DNA of 14,695 bases from Planctomycetota bacterium (GCA_024278415.1 JAJRTI010000595.1:1-14695); one strand, 5' to 3'. Shown: positions 1-7,300, numbered from the stretch's first letter. The notes: generated by a model not told the origin, from the sequence alone. Numbers and translations are program-made.

Positions 1-48
1 CTCGCCGATCGAGCCGCCGCCGATGATGAGGACGCGGGGGAGGGGCAT
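1..48 (-). CDS. Gfo/Idh/MocA-type oxidoreductase, N-terminal fragment (runs off left edge)
   Basis: Reading leftward from an ATG at 48-46, the 16 visible codons give MPLPRVLIIGGGSIGE. The pattern of a beta strand followed by GGGSIGE matches the nucleotide-binding start of Gfo/Idh/MocA oxidoreductases, which bind NAD(P) through GxGxxG and act mostly on sugars and inositols. A GGAAG about 5 nt before the ATG can serve as ribosome binding site. It lies on the same strand as leuA and downstream of it, separated by the heptamer array, so co-transcription is possible. The rest of the protein is outside the window. Other Rossmann-fold families begin similarly, so the family call is moderate and the substrate unknown. 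Confidence 0.6.
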   Translation of the reverse strand, partial: MPLPRVLIIGGGSIGE

Positions 49-100
49 AGGAACTTCCAGGGGGCTAGCAGCCCATCAAAAGGCGTATGGGCGTGGCGTA

Positions 101-177
101 TGACCAATGACCAATGACCAATGACCAATGACCAATGACTAATGACCAATGACCAATGACTAATGACTAATGACTAA
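101..177. repeat. Tandem heptamer array, 11 copies of TGACCAA/TGACTAA
   Basis: Exactly eleven uninterrupted 7-bp units fill 101-177. Units 1-5, 7 and 8 are TGACCAA; units 6 and 9-11 are TGACTAA, so the only variation is C/T at the fifth base. The array starts just after GGCGTA and ends 7 bp short of the leuA stop codon, in the gap between leuA and the next minus-strand gene. The unit length is not a multiple of three and no gene uses the region. From memory, the opposite-strand unit TTGGTCA is the same as one of the heptanucleotide STRR repeats described in filamentous cyanobacteria; this was not checked. Confidence 0.95.
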
Positions 178-184
178 TGCCGAA

Positions 185-1684
185 CTACTCGAGCGTCTTG
201 TTGAGCGCCACGAGGTAGGCGCGGGCGCTGGCTTCGATGATGTCCGTGCCGCTCGCGCGGCCGGTCACGGTCATGCCGTTGCGCTCCGCGCGCACGGTCG
301 TCTCGCCGAGGGCCTCGCGGCCCTTGGTCACTGCGCGCACGCTGAAGTCGCGCACGGTCATGGGCATGCCTGTGGCGCCATCGATGGCGCGGAACACCGC
401 GTCCACCGGGCCATCGCCGGACGATGCGCCGGGGAACTCCTCCTCGCCCTTCTTCACCTTGACTTCCGCGAAGGGCGGCTTGATCGTGCTGCTGCGCACC
501 TCCATGAACTCCAGGTTGTACACCAGTTCGGCCTCGCCCATGCGGTCGCTGGCGATGACCTCCAGGTCTTCCGCGGAGACTTCCTTTTTCTTGTCGGCCA
601 CTTCCAGGAAACGCTCGTACAAGTGCTCGAACGCGTCGTCGTCAAACTGGTAGCCCAGTTTCTCCAACTGGTGTCGCAGCGCGTGGCGACCCGAGCGCGC
701 GGTCAGCACGAGCTTGTGTTCGGTAATGCCCACGTCCTCGGGCCGAATAATCTCGTACGTCGAGCGATGCTTCAGGATGCCATCCTGGTGGATGCCCGAC
801 GAGTGCGCGAACGCGTTGCTGCCCACGATGGCTTTGTTGGGCTGCACCGGAATACCCATCAGCGTGATGACCATGCGGCTCGCGCGGCTGATCTCCGTGG
901 TGACGATGTTCGTGTCCGCGCCGAACAGATCCTTGCGCGTGCGCAGCGCCATGACGGTCTCTTCCAGCGACGCGTTGCCCGCGCGCTCGCCGATGCCGTT
1001 GATGGTGCACTCGACCTGGCCTGCGCCGTTGCGCACCGCGGCCAGGGAGTTCGCCGTGGCCAAGCCCAGATCGTTGTGGCAGTGGATACTAAACACGGCC
1101 TGGTCGGAGTTGGGCACGGCCTCCATGATGCGGCCGATCCAAGGGCCATAGTCGTCGGGGATCGCGTACCCGACCGTGTCAGGCACGTTGATCGTCGTCG
1201 CGCCGGCCGCAATGGTCTTCTCAATCATCTCGCACAGGTAGTCGAACTCGCTGCGCGTCGCGTCCATCGCGGAGAACTCGACATCGTCGCAATAGCCCTT
1301 CGCGTGCTTGACCGCGTCGATGGCCATCTGGAGCACCTTGGTGCGGTCCTTGTTGAACTGGCGCTCGATGTGGATATCGGAGCTGCTGATGAACGTGTGG
1401 ATGCGCGGCTTGTCCGCGTGCTGCACCGCCTTCCACGCGGCGTCGATGTCGGCCGCGATTGCCCGGGCCAGGCCGGCGATGACCAGGCCTTCGACCTCCT
1501 TGGCGATGGCCGCGACCGCGTCCAGGTCGCCGGGCGATGAGATGGGAAAGCCAGCCTCGATGATGTCCACGTTCATTCGGGCCAGTTGCTTGGCAATCTC
1601 GATCTTCTGTTCTTTGTTCAGTTTGGCGCCAGGCACTTGCTCGCCGTCGCGCAGCGTGGTGTCGAATATGCGGATGGTTCTCAT
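185..1684 (-). CDS. leuA: 2-isopropylmalate synthase (LeuA)
   Basis: Condenses acetyl-CoA with 2-ketoisovalerate to 2-isopropylmalate, the committed step of leucine biosynthesis, in the cytosol. The 499-residue product shows the DRE-TIM metallolyase signature [10 protein letters not shown] (7-16), the metal-binding HCHNDLG (201-207), GIGERAGN (230-237) and the LeuA hallmark GIHQDGILK (297-305). The C-terminal part after about residue 370 is the LeuA regulatory domain that normally binds leucine, so feedback inhibition is likely. Length is close to the usual 510-520. The ATG at 1684 is preceded by AAGGAG (1698-1693) with 8-nt spacing, which fixes the start. The gene has a roughly 425-nt leader that looks like a leucine attenuator. 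Homocitrate or citramalate synthases are the main alternatives, but the motifs and the leucine leader both favour LeuA. Confidence 0.96.
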   Translation of the reverse strand: MRTIRIFDTTLRDGEQVPGAKLNKEQKIEIAKQLARMNVDIIEAGFPISSPGDLDAVAAIAKEVEGLVIAGLARAIAADIDAAWKAVQHADKPRIHTFISSSDIHIERQFNKDRTKVLQMAIDAVKHAKGYCDDVEFSAMDATRSEFDYLCEMIEKTIAAGATTINVPDTVGYAIPDDYGPWIGRIMEAVPNSDQAVFSIHCHNDLGLATANSLAAVRNGAGQVECTINGIGERAGNASLEETVMALRTRKDLFGADTNIVTTEISRASRMVITLMGIPVQPNKAIVGSNAFAHSSGIHQDGILKHRSTYEIIRPEDVGITEHKLVLTARSGRHALRHQLEKLGYQFDDDAFEHLYERFLEVADKKKEVSAEDLEVIASDRMGEAELVYNLEFMEVRSSTIKPPFAEVKVKKGEEEFPGASSGDGPVDAVFRAIDGATGMPMTVRDFSVRAVTKGREALGETTVRAERNGMTVTGRASGTDIIEASARAYLVALNKTLE

Positions 1685-1692
1685 ATCTGAAG

Positions 1693-1698
1693 CTCCTT
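1693..1698 (-). promoter_or_regulatory. leuA ribosome binding site
   Basis: On the minus strand AAGGAG lies 8 nt before the ATG at 1684. It decides the start and separates leuA from the upstream leader. Confidence 0.85.
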
Positions 1699-1724
1699 GG
1701 GGAGTGGGTGTCTGAGTCTATACC

Positions 1725-1746
1725 CCGAGCCCCGAGACGGGCTCGG
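1725..1746 (-). other. Hairpin in leuA leader (8-bp stem)
   Basis: CCGAGCCC (1725-1732) pairs with GGGCTCGG (1739-1746) around a 6-nt loop. It sits about 27 nt upstream of the leuA Shine-Dalgarno sequence on the transcript. A second small hairpin, GTGAAGC/GCTTCAC (1781-1798, 4-nt loop), lies a little further upstream. Neither is followed by a T-run, so they are structured leader elements rather than terminators; function unknown. Confidence 0.5.
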
Positions 1747-1832
1747 CCTTCACCAGGGGCCCGCCCTGGGTAAGTGAGTAGTGAAGCTGGTGCTTCACGT
1801 CCACGTCTCCTTTCGCTGCGCGTGATCGGACT

Positions 1833-1866
1833 TTCGCGCCATCCGCCGTACGGCGGATGGCGCGAA
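1833..1866. repeat. 34-bp perfect palindrome between the leu attenuator and leuA
   Basis: The 34 bases are their own reverse complement, centred on CCGCCGTACGGCGG between 1849 and 1850. In RNA this would form a stem of about 15 bp with a tiny loop. The same core, GCCGTACGGC, recurs in the paired repeats at 13661-13683 and 13943-13965, so this is probably a member of a genomic palindromic repeat family inserted in the leuA leader. It is not followed by a T-run on either strand. Confidence 0.8.
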
Positions 1867-1889
1867 GCCCTCCTTCTGGGCGCGAGACC

Positions 1890-1934
1890 AAAAGAAAAAG
1901 CCCATCGCCAGATTCTTGTCTGGCGATGGGCTTT
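1890..1934 (-). terminator. Intrinsic terminator (attenuator) in the leuA leader
   Basis: On the minus strand a 16-bp perfect stem is formed by the 5' arm 1934-1919 (AAAGCCCATCGCCAGA) and the 3' arm 1912-1897, closed by the loop CAAGAA (1918-1913). It is followed by the T-rich tract CTTTTTCTTTT (1900-1890). On the plus strand the stem is followed by GAGGGTAGAG, so termination is directional, toward leuA. It lies about 205 nt before the leuA start and 24 nt after the leader-peptide stop, where an attenuator terminator is expected. Its 5' arm can alternatively pair with 1982-1969 (see antiterminator). Confidence 0.88.
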
Positions 1935-1982
1935 GAGGGTAGAGCGATTGCCGCTCGCTACGCCTCCGGCCCTGTCGCCAGA
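1919..1982 (-). promoter_or_regulatory. Antiterminator pairing (segments 2:3) of the leu attenuator
   Basis: On the minus-strand transcript TCTGGCGA (1982-1975) pairs with TCGCCAGA (1926-1919). After a small bulge (CA opposite A), GGGC (1972-1969) pairs with GCCC (1931-1928), giving 12 bp in total. This uses the 5' arm of the terminator, so the two structures exclude each other. Segment 2 is also part of the hairpin 1988-1969 that overlaps the last leucine codons. The arrangement of overlapping 1:2, 2:3 and 3:4 pairings is that of classical ribosome-mediated attenuators; its action here is inferred. Confidence 0.72.
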
Positions 1983-2071
1983 CAGGGCAAGAGTAGGGCG
2001 AGGCTCAGAAGCAGGCCGGACCGCGGGCGCACGGTTGCGACGGTCACACAATTGGCCCGGATCGCTGGCAT
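1958..2071 (-). CDS. Leucine-rich leader peptide of leuA (LeuL-like, 37 aa)
   Basis: An ATG at 2071-2069 opens a 37-codon frame ending in TAG at 1960-1958. Residues 19-32 read GLLLSLALLLPCLA: eight Leu in twelve codons (residues 20-31), written CTG CTT CTG, CTC, CTA CTC TTG and CTG, including forms that look uncommon in this GC-rich DNA. The frame starts about 38 nt after the predicted transcription start and ends 24 nt before the terminator stem. That matches the layout of the enterobacterial leuL leader, where leucine starvation stalls the ribosome. It has no sequence similarity to leuL that I can point to beyond the Leu run. The Shine-Dalgarno is weak (GAGA about 10 nt upstream). The Leu run also resembles a lipoprotein signal peptide, but no protein follows it. 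Confidence 0.75.
   Translation of the reverse strand: MPAIRANCVTVATVRPRSGLLLSLALLLPCLATGPEA
1969..1988 (-). promoter_or_regulatory. Protector hairpin (segments 1:2) of the leu attenuator
   Basis: GCCCTGTC (1988-1981) pairs with GACAGGGC (1976-1969) around the loop TGGC, an 8-bp stem. It overlaps the end of the leucine run of the leader peptide (TTG CCC TGT CTG). A ribosome stalled on earlier Leu codons would cover segment 1 and release segment 2 for antitermination. A ribosome at the stop codon (1960-1958) would cover segment 2 and leave the terminator free to form. Confidence 0.72.
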
Positions 2072-2115
2072 CGATGTTGTCTCAAAAAGGAAGATACGGC
2101 CAAACTGCCGGCAGG

Positions 2116-2144
2116 ATTATAGCGACGCCGCGGCGTACTGTCAA
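2116..2144 (-). promoter_or_regulatory. Consensus sigma-70 promoter for the leuA leader
   Basis: On the minus strand TTGACA (2144-2139) and TATAAT (2121-2116) are separated by exactly 17 nt; both hexamers match the housekeeping consensus perfectly. Transcription would begin near 2109, give a 5' leader of about 425 nt before the leuA ATG, and place the leader-peptide ATG about 38 nt in. A perfect promoter is typical where control is exerted afterwards by attenuation. Confidence 0.85.
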
Positions 2145-2342
2145 TCTCGCGCTGGCGAGCATTCGCGCGCGGCCGGCTGGCCTCACAGCCTCGTAGATCG
2201 CTCCCGTACGGACCGTTTGGACCTAGTGTCGCGTCCCGCAAGTTCGTATGCCTATCTGAGTCGGTGGGGCTGTGCTGGGAGACCCGCGTCGTCCGATTGG
2301 CCAAACGCACTCCCCCAACGCCACAGGAGGCGCAATTGTGCG

Positions 2343-2362
2343 CAAACCCCGAACGGGGTTTG
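2343..2362. repeat. Hairpin inside the MITE-like element (9-bp stem)
   Basis: CAAACCCCG (2343-2351) and CGGGGTTTG (2354-2362) are perfect inverted repeats around AA. No T-run follows on the plus strand. Confidence 0.6.
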
Positions 2363-2369
2363 ACAACAG

Positions 2370-2402
2370 AGCCCAGGGTTGCGCTGCGCTTAACCCTGGG
2401 CT
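2370..2402. repeat. Hairpin inside the MITE-like element (11-bp stem)
   Basis: AGCCCAGGGTT (2370-2380) and AACCCTGGGCT (2392-2402) flank the loop GCGCTGCGCTT. A smaller CTACG/CGTAG hairpin follows at 2417-2427. I recall similar 'CCCAGGGTT...AACCCTGGG' palindromes as dispersed repeats in planctomycete-like genomes, from memory only. Confidence 0.6.
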
Positions 2403-2640
2403 TTGGGGTATAGCGCCTACGGCGTAGCGACATGAGGCGCCGGACCCCGGGCAGGGGATGCACCCACCGAGGGTCGCGGCAGATGGAATTGGCAGGCATT
2501 GCCCAACCTGTGCGCCGGATTGGGTCAACGAACTTGCGGGACGCGACACTAGCGCGATCCGCCAGCAGCCGGCCCTGACCCCGCGCCACGAAGCCGACCG
2601 CTAGGGGCTCGACAACGCGTGAACTCCCTCCAGATTTCGG

Positions 2641-2669
2641 TTGCGGCCCGCCTGGTCATCTGTTAGACT
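2641..2669 (+). promoter_or_regulatory. Candidate promoter of the RRM protein gene
   Basis: TTGCGG (2641-2646), 17 nt, then TAGACT (2664-2669), which matches TATAAT at four of six positions and is preceded by TGT, an extended -10. The predicted start near 2676 puts the 2677-2703 hairpin at the very 5' end of the mRNA and gives a leader of about 128 nt. Confidence 0.5.
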
Positions 2670-2676
2670 TTTGTGC

Positions 2677-2703
2677 AGAAATCGGCCGATGTCGCCGATT
2701 TCT
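2677..2703 (+). promoter_or_regulatory. 5'-terminal hairpin of the RRM-protein mRNA
   Basis: AGAAATCGGC (2677-2686) pairs perfectly with GCCGATTTCT (2694-2703) around the 7-nt loop CGATGTC. The stem lies directly after the predicted transcription start and about 100 nt before the ATG. No T-run follows (ACGTGTATTTGG), so it is a leader structure rather than a terminator. Roles could be mRNA protection or a binding site for the RRM protein itself; both are inference. Confidence 0.6.
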
Positions 2704-2803
2704 ACGTGTATTTGGAGGTGCGCAAAGCTCAGTCGGTGTGAGTTCGGATGTGGTCCGCTGCTGGTACTGTGTTGCGCGCCTCGGTTCGCAGGAGAGTTGA
2801 CCG

Positions 2804-3115
2804 ATGAGGATTTATGTGGGAAACATGAGCTATGACACCACCGAAAGTGGGCTGCGCGAACTGTTTGAGCAGTACGGGCAGGTGGAGGAGGTGGCCGTTA
2901 TCAAGGATCGCGAGACAGGCCGCCCGCGCGGCTTCGCATTCGTGACCATGCCCGACGACGAGCAGGCCCGCGCGGCTATCGAGGCCACAAATGGCCAGGC
3001 TTTCGAAGGCCGCACGCTCAACGTCAACGAGGCGCGGCCTCGTGGCGGCGGCGGTGGCCGCGGCGGCTATGGCGGCGGCGGTGGTGGCTACGGCGGCGGC
3101 CGCGATCGCTGGTAG
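2804..3115 (+). CDS. RRM-domain, glycine-rich RNA-binding protein
   Basis: A 103-residue protein made of one RNA recognition motif and a glycine tail. RNP2 is IYVGNM (3-8) and RNP1 is RGFAFVTM (42-49), with the aromatic residues that stack on RNA bases (Y4, F44, F46). Residues 80-103 are rich in Gly, Arg and Tyr and end in GGGRDRW. This matches the small bacterial Rbp family of cyanobacteria and planctomycete-like bacteria, single-stranded-RNA binders often induced by cold. AGGAG (2790-2794) lies 9 nt before the ATG. The gene is monocistronic, with its own promoter, leader hairpin and terminator. Family assignment is firm; RNA targets and cold regulation are not visible. Confidence 0.93.
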   Translation: MRIYVGNMSYDTTESGLRELFEQYGQVEEVAVIKDRETGRPRGFAFVTMPDDEQARAAIEATNGQAFEGRTLNVNEARPRGGGGGRGGYGGGGGGYGGGRDRW

Positions 3116-3171
3116 CCCCCGGCAAGCGGTGGCCCAGGACCACCGCAAAAGCAGCCAACGGACTTGTGACA

Positions 3172-3212
3172 CAGAACCTCGCTTGCGAGACGCAGGCGAG
3201 GTTCTGCCTTTT
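3172..3212 (+). terminator. Terminator of the RRM protein gene
   Basis: CAGAACCTCGC (3172-3182) pairs with GCGAGGTTCTG (3196-3206) around a 13-nt loop and is followed by CCTTTT. It begins 57 nt after the RRM stop codon. The T-run is short, but the 11-bp stem is perfect. A weaker hairpin (GCGGTGG/CCACCGC, 3126-3146, then AAAA) precedes it. Confidence 0.65.
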
Positions 3213-3333
3213 GGAGATGCGGCGCCTCCAGACACAAGCACGCCGGGCCGCAACCCCTCAACGGCCACACATGCGCTGCGTTCCCAATTCGCGCACCATC
3301 CGCGCACGTGCAACGTACAACAGGGATATTCGC

Positions 3334-4341
3334 ATGCAACCATTGAAGGTCGCGCTCATCGGCTGCGGAAATATCAGCAGCCAGCACATGAAGGCTTTCC
3401 AGCGCATCGGCGGCGCGTCCATCGAGGTCGTCGTGGATGTCGATCATGAGCGCACCCGCACGGTCGCGGCGGAGTACGGAGTGCCGCGTACCGCCGCGAG
3501 CATCGGGGAGGCGCTCGACGCGGCGGACGTGGATTTAGTCGACGTGTGCACGCCCACCTTCGCGCACAAGGACGTCGTACTCGCAGCGGCCGCGGCCGGC
3601 AAGCACGTGGTCTGCGAGAAGCCGCTCGCACTCACCGCGGCGGACGCGCGGGAGATGGCCGACGCCTGCCGCGCCGCGGGCGTCACGCTCATGGTGGCGT
3701 TCCGCTACCGCTTCACTCCTTGGGCGCCTATCGTGCGCGAGCGCGTGCAGGCCGGCGCATTCGGCCGGCCCATCATCTGGAGATGCGTGCATGCGTCGAG
3801 CGGGCCGAAAATGCGCTACATGTTCGACATCGACAAAGCCGGCGGCTTCTTCATGGATCTCTACGTGCACCACATCGACATGGGCCACTACCTCTTCGGT
3901 CGATGCCGGGAGGTCTACGCCAACGGCTTCAACATGAAGCCCGAGTTGGCGTCGTGCGACACCGGCACCGCGATCCTCACCTTCGAGCAAGGCGACCAGT
4001 TGGTCATCTCGTCCACGCTCGGCTTGCCCGGGTGGGACTGGTGCTGGCAGGCCGGCTCGTATGGCGACTTCGTGGGGCCCAAGGGAGTCGTGAAAGAGGC
4101 CCTGCTGTCGAGCGGCAGCCGCGGCTTCTTCACCATGGCGACAGGCAAGGAGCAGGAGGAGCGAGTCGAGTTCCCCAAGCAGCCCCCACTCGAAGACTTT
4201 GACAGCGAACTGCGCCACTTCATGGACTGCCTCCGTGAAGGCCGAGAGCCACGCGCAACCGGCGAGGACGGCGTGGCCGCGACCCGCTCGGTCGAGGCGA
4301 TCTACGAGTCCATCCGCATGAACGCACCAGTCAAGTTGTAA
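3334..4341 (+). CDS. Gfo/Idh/MocA family oxidoreductase
   Basis: A 335-residue NAD(P)-dependent dehydrogenase of the glucose-fructose oxidoreductase/inositol dehydrogenase family, probably acting on a sugar or polyol. The N-terminal Rossmann domain carries GCGNIS (10-15), the family signature CEKPLA (94-99) and, in the C-terminal domain, GGFFMDLYVHHID (170-182) with the Asp and His expected at the active site. The frame is open further upstream to 3166, but that part runs through the RRM terminator. The ATG at 3334 has AGGGA 7 nt upstream (3322-3326) and starts directly at the Rossmann strand. The next gene begins 11 nt after the stop, so the two are very likely co-transcribed. There is no signal peptide, so it is probably cytosolic. 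Substrate cannot be told from sequence. Confidence 0.93.
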   Translation: MQPLKVALIGCGNISSQHMKAFQRIGGASIEVVVDVDHERTRTVAAEYGVPRTAASIGEALDAADVDLVDVCTPTFAHKDVVLAAAAAGKHVVCEKPLALTAADAREMADACRAAGVTLMVAFRYRFTPWAPIVRERVQAGAFGRPIIWRCVHASSGPKMRYMFDIDKAGGFFMDLYVHHIDMGHYLFGRCREVYANGFNMKPELASCDTGTAILTFEQGDQLVISSTLGLPGWDWCWQAGSYGDFVGPKGVVKEALLSSGSRGFFTMATGKEQEERVEFPKQPPLEDFDSELRHFMDCLREGREPRATGEDGVAATRSVEAIYESIRMNAPVKL

Positions 4342-4352
4342 GAGGCAAGCCC

Positions 4353-7300
4353 ATGGAACTCCCGCGGCGCAGCCACTGCCTTGTCCTTCTGGCCGTGGCC
4401 ACGCGCCTGGCCCTGGGCGCCACGTACTACGTCGCCAAGGACGGCCGCGACACCCACGACGGCGCGAGCTGGGCGCAAGCCTTCGCGACGATCGCCAAGG
4501 GCGTCGAGCCGCTGAAGCCGGGCGACACGCTCGTGGTCGGGCCCGGCGTGTATCGCGAACAGGTCTTCATCGAGAAGAGCGGCACGCGGGACAACCCCAT
4601 CACCGTGCGCGCGCAGTTCCCCGGCCGGACGGAACTCGTCGGGAGCGTGCGGCTGGCCGAGTGGGCGCCGGTGCGAGGGCGCCAGCAAGTCTTCCGGGCG
4701 AAGTTGGACCAGCCGACGTACCTCGTGTACGAGAAGGACACCGACACCGAGTACCTCGAGGTGGCGAACCTGCCCACGGTCGAGCGCACGCCGGGCTCGT
4801 TCTACTACGCGGCGCACGAGAAGGCGATCTACGTCCACCCCTCCGACGACATGGGCATGGCCCATCACGTGGTCGATGCCTGCGTGCTCGACTACGGCCT
4901 CGCGTCGCTCACGACCAAGCGCGGGTGGGACCACGCGCCGCGGCGGGTGGGGCTCGTCATAGACGGCTTCGTCGTGCGGGACTACAACACGTACGGCATC
5001 TTTATCCACAACGCGGACGACTGCGCGGTGCGGCGCTGCATCGTGCACCACTGCCGGCGGGGCATCTTCACGTACAGCGCGCTCCGCAGCGAGATCACCG
5101 ACTGCGAAGCCTTCGCCTGCGCGGACCGGTTCAACCGCGAAATGGGCGACATCGCCATGATGTCGTACAGCTTCGAGTGCCTCCTCGCGCGCAACGTCGT
5201 GCACTCGACGCGGCAGCATGGCATCCGCTTCTACGGCGGATTCTATGGCTGCGCCATGCGCGACAACCTCGCATACGGCTGCCAGATCGGCGCGCACGTG
5301 AAGGGCCGCGTCTACGACCACGCGAAGGCGACCCGCTACGCGCGCTTCTCCGATGGAGGCAAGCCCGCGCTCAAGCCCGACGCGGAGATGGTCTTCACGG
5401 GCAATGTCGCGCACCAGATCGTGGGCACGGGCCTGATCCCGCACTACTGCCGTTACGAGCGCAACGTGGGCGTGAAGGTGCAGTCGGGCCGCGCCACGAC
5501 GCGCGAATTCAACATCGAATTGCCGGCCGAACCTACGCCAGAAGATCGGTTCGCCGCGCCGGAGTGGCACGACCTGCGCCTCCAAAGCGACTCGCCGCAC
5601 CTCAAGCCGGGCTTCGACAGACTCAACGTGTTTCCGCACCGCGGCGCGGTGTTCTTCGTCGGCCCCAACGGCGACGACGCCAACTCCGGCACGAGCATCG
5701 CTGCCGCGTGGAAAACGCTGGGCCGCGCCGTGTCGCGGCTCAAGGCAGGGCAGATGCTCTACCTGCTGCCGGGCACGTACGCGGAGCCGATCAAGCTGAG
5801 GGGCCTTAAGGCCGCGGCCACGCCAACAATCATCCGTGCGCGCAGCAAGGGCCAAGTCGTGATCGACGTGGGCGGCAAGCACGCGGCCGCGGTCGAGATC
5901 GCCGGCTGCCGCGGCGTGCGCGTGCAGGGGCTGCGCGTGCGCGGCGCCACGGAGCACGCGATGCGCGTGCGCAACTCCGCAGACGTGCAGATCAGCGAGA
6001 ACGAGGTCTTCGACAACACGGGCGACGGCGTACGCGTCGAGGGCGATTCGCCCGACGTGCGTATCGTGAGCAACACGATCGTTTTCAACGCCGGCGCGGG
6101 TGTGGCGGTGGACAACGCCGCGGAGCGCGCCTGGGTCGTCGGCAACATCGTGCGCGGCAACGGGACGCAGATCCGCTTCCCGTCTGGGCTGCCGACGGAC
6201 GCGTACTGCGACCTGAACAACGTCGAGGGTGGCAACGTCGATCTGCCTCCCGGCTTCGTCGATACAGACGCGCGGGATTTGCGTCTCACGCGCACGAGCC
6301 TCTGCCGCGGCCGCGGCTACTTGGGCCGGCCCATCGGCGCGGGCCGCGTCGCACCGGCCGCGGCCGAGGAGGCCGCGTTCACCGACGTGCGCGTCGTCGA
6401 CGCGACCGCGACGACAGCCGACCTCGCGTGGTCGACGCGCGGAGGCAAAGCGACCGAGATCGTCGCGTACGGCGCGGACCCGCAGAAGCTCGACACGGTC
6501 CTCGTCCGCGACACGGGCCACTACTACGGCATGCACCACCTCCGCACGCTGACGGGGCTGAAGCCGGGCACGCGCTACTTCTTCCGCGTCGGCAGCCGGC
6601 GCCTGCTCGATGGGCCGGCGCCCTACCACAGCTTCCGCTACGCATGGCCCGAGCGCACCCCGGCCGGCGAGGAGGAATACTACAAGACGCTGCGCAAGGA
6701 AGACCGGCTCGGCGAGCAACTCGTGAGCTTCACCACGCGCGTGCGCGACACGATCGCGCCGCGCACGTTCCACGTGAGCACGGCCGGCGACGACGCGGCC
6801 CCAGGCTCCGAAGCCGAGCCCTGGCGCACGATCACCCGCGCATGCGAGATGGCCGGACCGGGCGACCGCGTGGTCGTGCACGCGGGCACGTATCACGAGT
6901 GCATCCGGCCCATCCGCAGTGGCCTGCCCGGCCATCCCATCACCTTCGAAGCCGCGCGCGGCGAACGCGCCGAGATCAACGGAGCGCGCGAGCTGATCCC
7001 CTACGGCGCGGACCTCCACAACCGGCGATACATCGTGATACGCGGCTTCGTCTTCTTCGGCCAGACCGAGACGGGGCCCGACCGCAACGGCTTCGGACAA
7101 ATCCGGGCGGTCGAGTGCGAAGGCATCCGCGTGGAACAGTGCCTCTTCGACGGGCGCATGAACTACGTCAACCCGGTGTTCGCGTACCGCTCACGCGACG
7201 TGACCATCCACAACAACATCTTCGTGAGCCACCACGTCGGCATGATCGTGCACGACAACGCCGGCGCGATCACAATCACGCGCAACTCCTTTCTGGGGCC

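Larger units (their letters stand above)
2223..2552. mobile_element. MITE-like non-autonomous element, 330 bp with perfect 25-bp terminal inverted repeats
   Basis: The left end 2223-2247 (CTAGTGTCGCGTCCCGCAAG followed by TTCGT) is the exact reverse complement of 2528-2552. Identity stops sharply at both borders. No transposase is encoded: the only spanning frame begins and ends inside the inverted repeats and resembles nothing I know. Both ends carry CTAG; IS630/Tc1 elements duplicate TA and are known to favour CTAG, so a TA duplication within CTAG is a reasonable reading, though a 4-bp CTAG duplication cannot be excluded. Inside lie two hairpins (2343-2362 and 2370-2402). The element sits between the divergent leuA and RRM genes. 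Confidence 0.78.

Noticed and set aside
170..1540. 456-codon open frame on the plus strand opposite leuA
   Set aside because: Antisense of a firmly identified leuA; starts inside the heptamer array and has low-complexity composition.
1221..2051. 276-codon minus-strand frame from the leader into leuA
   Set aside because: Out of frame with leuA, runs through the terminator and palindrome, and has no recognisable domain.
1958..2071. Leader frame as a truncated lipoprotein with signal peptide (LLPCLA lipobox)
   Set aside because: The frame ends six codons after the lipobox-like Cys run and is followed by an attenuator terminator directly upstream of leuA. Leu-codon attenuation explains all parts, although the resemblance is noted.
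1890..2110. T-box or leucine riboswitch in the leuA leader
   Set aside because: No T-box sequence (AGGGTGGNACCGCG type) was found, and the Leu-rich frame with three alternative pairings fits ribosome-mediated attenuation better.
2223..2549. 108-codon minus-strand frame within the MITE-like element
   Set aside because: It begins and ends inside the terminal inverted repeats and its sequence has no transposase or other motif; a by-product of an element without stop codons in one frame.
3166..3333. Upstream extension of the Gfo/Idh/MocA dehydrogenase to 3166
   Set aside because: It would translate through the RRM terminator and add 56 residues unlike the family; the ATG at 3334 has a good ribosome binding site.
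4302..7100. 932-codon open frame on the minus strand opposite the beta-helix gene
   Set aside because: It is antisense to a gene with signal peptide, domain motifs and a ribosome binding site. Its product is Ala/Arg/Val/His-rich with no recognisable domain, as expected for the antisense frame of GC-rich coding DNA.
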